This document shows positions 1 to 4,730 of a stretch of DNA of 5,046 nt, piece by piece. The position numbers were made by a program, and so were the translations under genes. The stretch is from Sulfurovum sp. (GTDB lineage Bacteria; Campylobacterota; Campylobacteria; Campylobacterales; Sulfurovaceae): assembly GCA_015493425.1 (NCBI GenBank), contig WGDG01000107.1:1-5046 (forward strand), in the 5' to 3' direction. Each line of letters opens with the position of its first letter. The first letter of the stretch is position 1. The notes beneath the pieces are model-generated. The model worked only from the letters and a program-made list of their open reading frames with translations, was not told where the DNA came from and searched no databases.

Positions 1-13
1 GTATAAGAGACAG
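1..13 (+). other. Residual Tn5/Nextera mosaic-end adapter at contig end
   Basis: These bases, GTATAAGAGACAG, equal the last 13 bases of the 19-base Tn5 mosaic end used in Nextera libraries (AGATGTGTATAAGAGACAG), in the orientation expected when adapter precedes insert. The reading frame of nifU supports this: the protein follows its family up to Val213, and then the codon that spans the junction becomes Ala where I recall Asp in relatives. Most likely untrimmed adapter, not genomic DNA. Confidence 0.9.
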
Positions 14-653
14 CTACAAGGTAGATGTCTTTCTCTTCGTGGCCGCCAGGTTTGATACACGATTTACAGAAGGCTCCGGCTTTGGTGTAGTCGGTGATCT
101 GCTCGACAGTGGTCAGGTCGTTGAGACGGATCACTTCACGCAGTGTCGAGAGGCTGACACGGGCACATTCACAGACGATGATATCCTCTTCGAACGATTC
201 CATATCGACACCCTTGTACTGGGCTGCCGCTTTCTTGATGACATCGTAAGCCATAACCGAACAGTGCATCTTCTGAGGCGGCACGGCAGGGGTGTCCGGC
301 TCGTCACGCATCGCTTTTTCAACATCGATGTTGGTAATCTTTACCGCTTCATCGACCGTTTTGCCCTTACAGAGCTCAGCCATCGTATCGGATGAGGCGA
401 TCGCCGTACCACAGCCGAAACTCTTGAACTTGCTCTCCAAAATGACATCGGTCTTCGGGTCAACCGCCCAGTAGAGACGCACCGCATCCCCGCAGCTTTC
501 CGCACCAAAGTCTGCCACGATGAGCTTCGCACCCATCTCTTTTGCCTGTTCTTCGGTAATCTCACCCATGTTTTTGGGGTTGTTCATCAACTCCGTTACT
601 TTGTTACTGTACTCATCCCAGATGGTACCGCCGATCAAACTGTCAAATCCCAT
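14..653 (-). CDS. nifU: NifU-type Fe-S cluster assembly scaffold, C-terminus missing (contig end)
   Basis: NifU is the cytosolic scaffold on which clusters are built from sulfur supplied by NifS before transfer to apoproteins. About 213 residues are visible. The N-terminal IscU-like domain (about 1-145) carries the three scaffold cysteines Cys54 (in SCGD, with Asp56), Cys81 (FGCGTAIASS) and Cys131 (HCSVMAYD). A BFD-like [2Fe-2S] domain follows, with Cys161-x-Cys163 and Cys196-x-x-Cys199, the spacing seen in Azotobacter NifU. Campylobacterota NifU is about 325 residues, so the C-terminal Nfu-like domain lies beyond the left edge. The start is the ATG at 653-651 because AAAGGA (665-660) sits 6 bases upstream and Helicobacter NifU begins similarly. 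An in-frame ATG 18 codons upstream (707-705) has no ribosome binding site. It is second in the operon, 142 bases after nifS. The permanent-cluster domain and gene order fit the Campylobacterota system, which serves general Fe-S assembly and not only nitrogenase. Confidence 0.95.
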
Positions 654-795
654 ATTATTTCCTTTGCTTCTATATTCATCATGGGAGTCAGGTGATTCAT
701 GATTCATTGCTTGCAACAAATGCCCAAAGGAAATACCCTTTGGGTGCACAAATCACCAGACCCCTTACTTCTTTTTAATTTTTAATTTCTAATTC
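654..795 (-). other. nifS-nifU intergenic spacer with hairpin and period-7 repeats
   Basis: The 142-base spacer is unusually long for two genes that are normally tightly linked. It contains a perfect hairpin (723-744), a decaying TTTTTAA-type heptamer repeat running into the nifS stop codon (772-799), two tandem copies of TGATTCA (693-706), a short inverted repeat TTGC-TT-GCAA (707-716) and the nifU ribosome binding site (660-665). I see no convincing small gene or promoter, so nifU is probably co-transcribed with nifS. Confidence 0.6.
723..744 (-). repeat. Inverted repeat / mRNA hairpin between nifS and nifU
   Basis: CCCAAAGG and CCTTTGGG form a perfect 8-bp stem around a 6-base loop. In the nifS-nifU transcript it lies about 70 bases before the nifU start. 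Neither strand has a U-run after the stem, so it is not a standard terminator. It could be an mRNA processing or stability element that sets the NifS:NifU ratio, which is inference. Confidence 0.6.
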
Positions 796-799
796 TCAA
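772..799. repeat. Degenerate heptamer tandem repeat overlapping the nifS stop
   Basis: On the plus strand four consecutive 7-base units read TTTTTAA, TTTTTAA, TTTCTAA, TTCTCAA. The first two are identical and the next two differ by one and then two further bases. The array covers the nifS stop codon (798-796), so the extreme end of the gene seems to derive from, or grade into, the repeat. Confidence 0.5.
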
Positions 800-1998
800 T
801 GGTGTGCATCCAGCCCGCTCTCATGCCCTTCCGGCGCATAGGCGTAGGAGCTTGAAATGCCCCTGAGTCTTTCGACGGCTTTCTTGACCACTTCAATGGT
901 GTACTCGATCTCCTCTTCAGTCGTATAGCGACTCAGAGAGAAGCGTACTGCCGTATGTGCAAGGTCTTCCGCTGCGCCGATGGCTTCCATCACCGAGTTG
1001 GCTTCAAGGTCTTCGGAGGCACAGGCACTTCCGGTACTTGCTGCGATACCCGCACGGTTGAGATCCCACAGCATCGACTCACCTTCTATCCCTCTGAAAG
1101 AGATAAGAATGGTGTTGGGTGTCCGTTTGCTGCGCGGTGTAACGACAAAGGTGTCTGGAATCTCAAGCAGTGCATCTTCAAGCATGTCACGAAGTTCTCT
1201 TACTTCGGTCATCTCAAAATCGAGTGCATCGATAGCCGCTTCCATCGCTTTGCCCATACCGACGATGCCCGGTACATTGAGTGTCCCAGAGCGGTAACCG
1301 CCCATCTGTGAGCCGCCGTGCAGACAAGGGGTGAGTTCTTTGCCCTTTTTGATGTAGAGAGCCCCGACCCCTTTGGGGCCGTGGAACTTGTGTGCTGAAA
1401 AGGTGAGGTAGTCAACATTGAGTGCCTGTACATCGACAGGAACCTTTCCAATTGCCTGCACCGCATCGGTATGGAACGGTACGCCAAACTCTGCACAGAT
1501 CTCGCCAATCTCGTACACTGGAAAGATAGCCCCTGTTTCATTGTTTGCCCACATGACAGAGACCAGCGCAGTCTTGTCCGTGATCACTTTTCTCAGCGCT
1601 TCGGGCTCGACAATGCCTTCATGGTTGATAGGCAGGTACGTTACCTTCGCACCCATACTTTCAATCCATTTCGCTGTTGCGATGACAGAAGGATGCTCCA
1701 CTTCGGAGACGACAATGTGGTTCTTTTTGCCAGTGAGGATCTGCTCGAAGTAGATGCTCTTGAGCACCCAGTTGTTGCTCTCTGTCGCACAGGAGGTGAT
1801 GACGACACTGTCTTCTTTGGGCGCGTGGATACCCGCGTATATTTTTTCCATGGCTGTCTTGAGTGCCGGATGGGTTTCGCTTGCAAAGCTGTGCAGCGAG
1901 TTAGGGTTGCCGTACTTCTGTACAAAGTAGGGCTCCATCTCTTCGAAAACATGCGGATCGACGATGGTTGTGGCATTGTTGTCCAGATAGACTCTCAT
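796..1998 (-). CDS. nifS: Cysteine desulfurase, NifS/IscS family
   Basis: A PLP-dependent enzyme that removes sulfur from L-cysteine, giving alanine and an enzyme persulfide passed to NifU. The protein has 400 residues with the full aminotransferase class V fold. It starts with the YLDNNATT motif, has His102 of EHPSV stacking on PLP, NNETG at 152-156, Asp178 in TDAVQ, and the PLP-binding Lys204 in SAHKFHGPKG. The catalytic Cys326 lies in STGSACAS, placing it in the group I (NifS/IscS) desulfurases, and Arg352 in AVRFSLSRYT binds the substrate carboxylate. The ATG at 1998 is preceded by AAAGGA (2009-2004) at 5 bases. The C-terminal tail after about residue 380, ending in DAHH, is longer than I recall for Helicobacter NifS and runs into a tandem repeat. 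It is the first gene of the leftward nifS-nifU operon. Confidence 0.97.
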   Translation of the reverse strand: MRVYLDNNATTIVDPHVFEEMEPYFVQKYGNPNSLHSFASETHPALKTAMEKIYAGIHAPKEDSVVITSCATESNNWVLKSIYFEQILTGKKNHIVVSEVEHPSVIATAKWIESMGAKVTYLPINHEGIVEPEALRKVITDKTALVSVMWANNETGAIFPVYEIGEICAEFGVPFHTDAVQAIGKVPVDVQALNVDYLTFSAHKFHGPKGVGALYIKKGKELTPCLHGGSQMGGYRSGTLNVPGIVGMGKAMEAAIDALDFEMTEVRELRDMLEDALLEIPDTFVVTPRSKRTPNTILISFRGIEGESMLWDLNRAGIAASTGSACASEDLEANSVMEAIGAAEDLAHTAVRFSLSRYTTEEEIEYTIEVVKKAVERLRGISSSYAYAPEGHESGLDAHH

Positions 1999-2010
1999 GA
2001 AATTCCTTTG

Positions 2011-2027
2011 AGAACGATTTTCATTCT
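2011..2027. promoter_or_regulatory. Weak dyad next to the nifS ribosome binding site
   Basis: The 17-base sequence AGAACGATTTTCATTCT has 6 of 8 dyad pairs matching around its centre. It lies directly upstream of the nifS Shine-Dalgarno sequence. It has a slight Fur-box flavour but matches the consensus poorly, so I record it only as a third dyad in the nifS leader. Confidence 0.2.
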
Positions 2028-2043
2028 AATTATTTTTAATTAG
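2026..2043. repeat. Perfect inverted repeat in nifS leader, overlapping the 25-bp palindrome
   Basis: CTAATTA (2026-2032), a 4-base loop TTTT, and TAATTAG (2037-2043) form perfect 7-bp arms. The right arm is also the left end of the palindrome at 2038-2062, so in mRNA only one of the two hairpins can form at a time, and in DNA two adjacent dyads share a half-site. Confidence 0.6.
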
Positions 2044-2062
2044 GACTAAATTAGTCTTAATT
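2038..2062. promoter_or_regulatory. Candidate Rrf2/IscR-like operator upstream of nifS
   Basis: A 25-bp palindrome with 11 of 12 base pairs matching around position 2050; only 2043/2057 fails. Its core GACTAAATTAGTC has the same length and spacing (GACT-N5-AGTC) as the core of the E. coli IscR type 1 site (GACT RRYWY AGTC), differing at the central position. The outer arms are AT-rich and do not follow that consensus. It starts about 12 bases after the candidate nifS -10 box, so a bound protein could block transcription. That an Fe-S-sensing Rrf2 regulator binds here is inference; no such gene is in the window. Confidence 0.5.
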
Positions 2063-2073
2063 GGTTTGTCTGA

Positions 2074-2079
2074 ATCATA
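2074..2079 (-). promoter_or_regulatory. Candidate nifS-nifU promoter -10 box
   Basis: On the minus strand TATGAT matches the sigma-70 -10 consensus at five of six bases and would start transcription near 2067, giving a leader of about 70 bases. No good -35 hexamer is visible 16-18 bases upstream, which is common in Campylobacterota promoters. The candidate operator lies directly downstream. Confidence 0.4.
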
Positions 2080-2126
2080 CGCTCTTTTGCTTAAGTTAAG
2101 ATAAAACGAGGGATAAAAAAGATATT

Positions 2127-2154
2127 TTTACTCCGAATTAAATTATGATATAAT
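2127..2154 (+). promoter_or_regulatory. Extended -10 promoter for the DUF4258-DUF2283 genes
   Basis: TGATATAAT (2146-2154) is a perfect TATAAT with the extended TGn element, and TTTACT (2127-2132) is a fair -35 at 16-base spacing. The expected transcription start falls on or within a base or two of the ATG at 2161, so the transcript would be leaderless. The -10 box lies inside a dyad (2142-2160). Confidence 0.75.
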
Positions 2155-2160
2155 CATTAT
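2142..2160. promoter_or_regulatory. Dyad over the -10 box, possible autoregulatory operator
   Basis: The 19 bases have 7 of 9 dyad pairs around position 2151, with arms ATGAT and ATCAT at the core and AT further out. It overlaps the -10 box and ends at the start codon. Toxin-antitoxin operons are usually repressed by their own products at such palindromes, but AT-rich DNA gives weak dyads by chance. Confidence 0.35.
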
Positions 2161-2406
2161 ATGAAATTTAAATTGAGTAATCACACCAAAGAAGTGATGG
2201 TGTCCAGAAATATTTTGGAGGGATGGGTTCGATCAACCATTGAAAATCCCTCCGCTCAAGTCAAGATTGACGAAAAGGAAATACATTATTTCGGTACTAT
2301 TCATGAGCATGGTAATCGTTGCTTAAAAGTTGTGGTTAATCCTATCAATAATTTGGTTGTAACTACGTATTTTGATAGAAAAAAGAAGAAGGAAGGTTGC
2401 AGATGA
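2161..2406 (+). CDS. DUF4258 family small protein, candidate toxin
   Basis: An 81-residue protein with the layout of DUF4258 proteins: an N-terminal LSNHTKEVMVSRNI (histidine followed by Glu/Met/Arg, the family's 'S-H-A-x-x-R-x-I' pattern), a helix ending in IENP (27-30), then beta strands at about 42-72 including LKVVVNP and LVVTTYFD. The C-terminus is basic (KKKKEG). There is no Shine-Dalgarno sequence before the ATG, and a consensus promoter ends 6 bases upstream, so it is probably a leaderless start; an internal start would remove the conserved histidine region. Its stop overlaps the next ATG as ATGA, so the pair is translationally coupled. Such proteins are often encoded next to DUF2283 proteins and are predicted to be RelE-like toxins or related elements; the activity is unproven. 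GC content is far below that of nifS. Confidence 0.8.
   Translation: MKFKLSNHTKEVMVSRNILEGWVRSTIENPSAQVKIDEKEIHYFGTIHEHGNRCLKVVVNPINNLVVTTYFDRKKKKEGCR
2391..2396 (+). promoter_or_regulatory. Ribosome binding site that fixes the DUF2283 start
   Basis: GGAAGG lies 6 bases before the ATG at 2403, inside the end of the upstream gene. It supports the ATG over an in-frame TTG at 2397, which would be only one base past this site. Confidence 0.75.
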
Positions 2407-2600
2407 AAATCAAATATGATAATGAAACCGATGCGATATATGTCATCTTGTCTGATGATAAGGTGATTGAGAGTGAAGAAACAGTAAAAGATGTTATTGT
2501 GGATTATAATGACAAAGATGAAGTTGTTGCTATAGAAATTTTAAATGTGAAATCAAATGAGCATACCATTGAGCTTCCTTTCGTTTTAAAAAGCGCATAA
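2403..2600 (+). CDS. DUF2283 family small protein, candidate antitoxin partner
   Basis: A 65-residue acidic protein. It shows the hallmark DUF2283 start MKIKYDNETDAIYVILSD (1-18), then a KVIESEETVKDVIVDY segment (20-35) and the VVAIEILNV strand (42-50), consistent with a small all-beta fold. It is full length for the family. The ATG overlaps the stop of the DUF4258 gene by 4 bases and has its own strong ribosome binding site. The acidic charge opposite a basic partner fits an antitoxin neutralising a toxin, and the DUF4258-DUF2283 order recurs in bacterial genomes, but I know of no firm functional proof. It is low in GC like its partner; two sampled 60-base lines count 30-32% against about 48-63% in nifS. 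Confidence 0.85.
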   Translation: MKIKYDNETDAIYVILSDDKVIESEETVKDVIVDYNDKDEVVAIEILNVKSNEHTIELPFVLKSA

Positions 2601-2661
2601 TACGTTATATACTTAGTCATGCATATATATAAGCTTAACGTCCAACTACTATCATATTCTC
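2601..2661. other. AT-rich spacer with dyads before the nucleotidyltransferase gene
   Basis: The spacer has ACGTTA (2602-2607) matching TAACGT (2636-2641) as an inverted repeat, with CTTA (2612-2615) and TAAG (2630-2633) also complementary inside it. It also has weak -10-like TATACT (2608-2613) and TATATA (2624-2629) boxes without a good -35. There is no U-run, so I do not call a terminator. The next gene has no visible Shine-Dalgarno sequence. Confidence 0.35.
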
Positions 2662-3876
2662 ATGCCCAATAATCAAACCGAAGCATTACACTTTGTAATT
2701 GCCTGCTGTCAGTCAGAGCTGTCTGATGAAGATATTGCACTTGTTTGTAATGTTTTGCGTACACAACACATCCCATACGAGACACTGCTCGTTCTGGCAC
2801 ATCAGCACGGAGTGCTGCCGTTAGTGTATAAAACCCTGAAAAAGCTGCATGATGAAAAACGCCTCCATCATGTCCCATTCACCGAAAGACTCATCACAGA
2901 AGCACAACATCTCTATAGAACCATAGCCCAAAAAAATATGCTGATGTCAGCCGAACTCATCCGTATTATGAAGCTTTTTCAGGAAAATCACATTGAAGCA
3001 CTTGCCTTCAAAGGCCCTGCTCTGGCACAGAAAGCGTATGGCGACATTACGCTGCGCCAGTATGGAGATCTCGATATTCTGATACACCGAAAAGATTTCA
3101 GGCATATTGCACTGCTCATGCAGGAGAAAGGGTATACCCCCCATTACCCCATAGAAACGTTTACCGGTGATAAAGTGATGTTCGAGATGAACAATGACTG
3201 TCCTTTTTATGACAGGAACCGTGGACTTGCTGTAGAGATACATTGGGACTTTTTTCGAAAGCTTGCCCTGCCTACCAAAGGGTTTGCTCCCTGGGGCAAT
3301 ACTGAAACAGTCATGATAAACGGTAAGGAGGTACAGACACTTTCACCGGAAACCCACCTTCTCTATCATGCGCTGCATGGTGCGAAACATGTATGGGAGC
3401 GGTTGGTGTGGATTGCCGATATTGACAGATTCATTCGCAGTACACCGGACTTGGACTGGGAAAAAACTATTGGTATGGCGAAAAATATGGGAGCGGAAAA
3501 GATGTTTTTCTCAGGGCTTTCCCTTGCATACAACTATTTTCATACACCACTGCCCGATACGGTATTGCATCGGTGTCAGACACTGAAGCTTGAGCCCTTT
3601 ATGGCCTATGTCGAATTGGAATTAAGCAGTGAAAATCCGGCTTCTGAAGACAGTTTGGCAAAACTTTCCAAAGTGATTGGATTGAGAGACACGCTGTATC
3701 ATAAAACGATGACACTTTTGGAGTTTATGTTCCGTCCGGGTATTAATGAACGCCGAAGTATTATCCTCCCCGACAGCCTTTTTTGGCTCTATTGGTTCCT
3801 TCGCCCTGTTGGTATGGCATACCGATTTACCGTGTGCCGTATGATGAGGCTTTGCGGCTCCGGTACAAAAGCCTGA
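2662..3876 (+). CDS. Nucleotidyltransferase family protein (NTP_transf_5-like)
   Basis: A 404-residue protein recognised by FKGPALAQKAYGD at 116-128 followed by LRQYGDLDILI at 131-141, the pattern of PF14907 'uncharacterised nucleotidyltransferase'. Asp136 and Asp138 would bind the metal-nucleotide, and VEIHW at 191-195 is the next conserved block, with Glu192 the possible third acidic residue. A further family feature is WERLVWIADIDRFI (245-258). The C-terminus (about 372-396) is hydrophobic and aromatic and may lie on the membrane. No signal peptide is seen. The first in-frame ATG after a stop at 2614 is used, but it lacks a Shine-Dalgarno sequence. Such proteins occur in polysaccharide and some peptide-modification clusters; the substrate is unknown. 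It converges with a glycosyltransferase one base away, which favours a surface-glycan role (inference). Confidence 0.85.
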   Translation: MPNNQTEALHFVIACCQSELSDEDIALVCNVLRTQHIPYETLLVLAHQHGVLPLVYKTLKKLHDEKRLHHVPFTERLITEAQHLYRTIAQKNMLMSAELIRIMKLFQENHIEALAFKGPALAQKAYGDITLRQYGDLDILIHRKDFRHIALLMQEKGYTPHYPIETFTGDKVMFEMNNDCPFYDRNRGLAVEIHWDFFRKLALPTKGFAPWGNTETVMINGKEVQTLSPETHLLYHALHGAKHVWERLVWIADIDRFIRSTPDLDWEKTIGMAKNMGAEKMFFSGLSLAYNYFHTPLPDTVLHRCQTLKLEPFMAYVELELSSENPASEDSLAKLSKVIGLRDTLYHKTMTLLEFMFRPGINERRSIILPDSLFWLYWFLRPVGMAYRFTVCRMMRLCGSGTKA

Positions 3877-3877
3877 C

Positions 3878-4717
3878 TTAGACTTTCATATAGTATTTCA
3901 TTTTCAAAACCGCACTGTCCTGCTTGACATCATAGCGCTTTTGCATATAGGTGCGGTTATGGGGTGTCTGGGCATGCAAAATCTTAAACTCTTTATTCAT
4001 TACCGTGACCAGTATCCCTTTGGCACGGGTAAAGAAGTCGGCATGATCAAGACGTTTAATGCGTGTATCCCACCCTACCAGCTTCAGCCGCTCTGTACGG
4101 GCAATGTAAAAATTGGGAATTTTGTCATATACCGGCAGACCTGAGAGCAGTGTTCCCGGCGGGATGAGCGATGCTTTGTCGGTAGGATGCAGCCGTGCAT
4201 CACGGTAGTCGGCTGCTTTGAAAGAGGGCAAATTAACCACCTCCCCGCCCATAATGTCTATGGCAGGTTCATGCTCCAGCATATTCAATGCTTCTTCAAG
4301 TTTTGTTTCAGCGTAAAAGATGAAGTCGTCATCGAGCAGCAGGACATAGGGAGTTTTGACTGCATCAAGTGCTTTTTGCCTCCCTGCGGAAACCCCTGAG
4401 TCATAAGGAAGTATGATTGTTTCAGCCCCATCGTGTTTTTGGGGTTTACGACTGTCATCTGCCACAATGACATGCATGTGGGGGTAACACCGCCGCAGAC
4501 TTGACAGAAGGCGGTTCAGCGTTTCCGGGCGTTCAAATGTTTTAATGATTGCTGTCAGTTTTGTATTGACCAGCGGTGTATCGGTAAAAGGCAGTCTGCC
4601 CTGCTCTTTTTTCTCTACCCATTTTAACTCCAGTGCGATCAGCCCTTCATAGAGGGGTTTCCCGAGCCATTGAAGTTTTCCGTGCTTTAAGTGACGGGAG
4701 AGGGTTTTGCCTATCAT
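3878..4717 (-). CDS. GT-A glycosyltransferase resembling GM2/GD2 synthase
   Basis: A 279-residue enzyme. The catalytic domain begins at about residue 53 with LTAIIKTFERPETLNRLLSS, then VIVADDS (83-89), LPYDSGVSAGR (103-113), and YVLLLDDDFIF (124-134), whose DDD is the metal and sugar-nucleotide binding DxD motif. Later blocks are IMGGEV (155-160), FYIARTERLKLVGWD (203-217), DHADFF (224-229) and His248 in the C-terminal ILHAQ. The order and wording of these blocks recall the catalytic domain of animal beta-1,4-GalNAc transferase (GM2/GD2 synthase, CAZy GT12) more than ordinary GT2 enzymes. The first 50 residues are basic with no clear membrane segment. Donor and acceptor cannot be read; a cell-surface glycan is likely. 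The start ATG lies 12 bases after the MazF-like gene and has no good Shine-Dalgarno sequence, which suggests coupled translation. Confidence 0.85.
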   Translation of the reverse strand: MIGKTLSRHLKHGKLQWLGKPLYEGLIALELKWVEKKEQGRLPFTDTPLVNTKLTAIIKTFERPETLNRLLSSLRRCYPHMHVIVADDSRKPQKHDGAETIILPYDSGVSAGRQKALDAVKTPYVLLLDDDFIFYAETKLEEALNMLEHEPAIDIMGGEVVNLPSFKAADYRDARLHPTDKASLIPPGTLLSGLPVYDKIPNFYIARTERLKLVGWDTRIKRLDHADFFTRAKGILVTVMNKEFKILHAQTPHNRTYMQKRYDVKQDSAVLKMKYYMKV

Positions 4718-4730
4718 TATGGCGTCACTT
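4689..4730 (-). repeat. Inverted repeat bracketing the glycosyltransferase start codon
   Basis: AAGTGACG (4689-4696) and CGTCACTT (4723-4730) are perfect 8-base complements, with two more pairs beyond one mismatch. In the leftward mRNA they would hold the start codon (4717-4715) in a 26-base loop. The upstream arm borders and overlaps the stop codon of the MazF-like gene, so a ribosome finishing that gene would open the stem. Confidence 0.45.

Noticed and set aside
39..395. 118-residue open frame on the plus strand over nifU
   Set aside because: The minus-strand frame here encodes recognisable NifU with all cysteine ligands; the plus-strand frame is its shadow.
654..707. Alternative nifU start 18 codons upstream (ATG at 707-705)
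   Set aside because: The frame is open and gives an MNHESPDSH start, but there is no ribosome binding site and the added residues are unlike known NifU N-termini, whereas the ATG at 653 has AAAGGA at the right distance.
723..744. Rho-independent terminator between nifS and nifU
   Set aside because: The stem is good but no U-run follows on either strand, and nifU shows no promoter of its own.
1471..2043. 190-residue open frame on the plus strand opposite nifS
   Set aside because: It is a shadow of the nifS coding frame: it lies wholly antisense to a gene with all catalytic residues, has no ribosome binding site and resembles no family I know. The shorter plus-strand frames over nifS (955-1311, 980-1297, 1418-1753) fail the same way.
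2143..2161. Fur box overlapping the DUF4258 promoter
   Set aside because: The right half (ATCATTAT) fits the Fur consensus but the left half matches only about 3 of 10 bases; the match is explained by the -10 box and AT-rich sequence.
2397..2402. TTG start for the DUF2283 gene, adding two residues
   Set aside because: The ATG at 2403 has GGAAGG at 6 bases and begins exactly at the family's MKIxYD motif.
2602..2641. Terminator after the DUF2283 gene
   Set aside because: The ACGTTA/TAACGT arms are only 6 bp with a long loop and no U-run.
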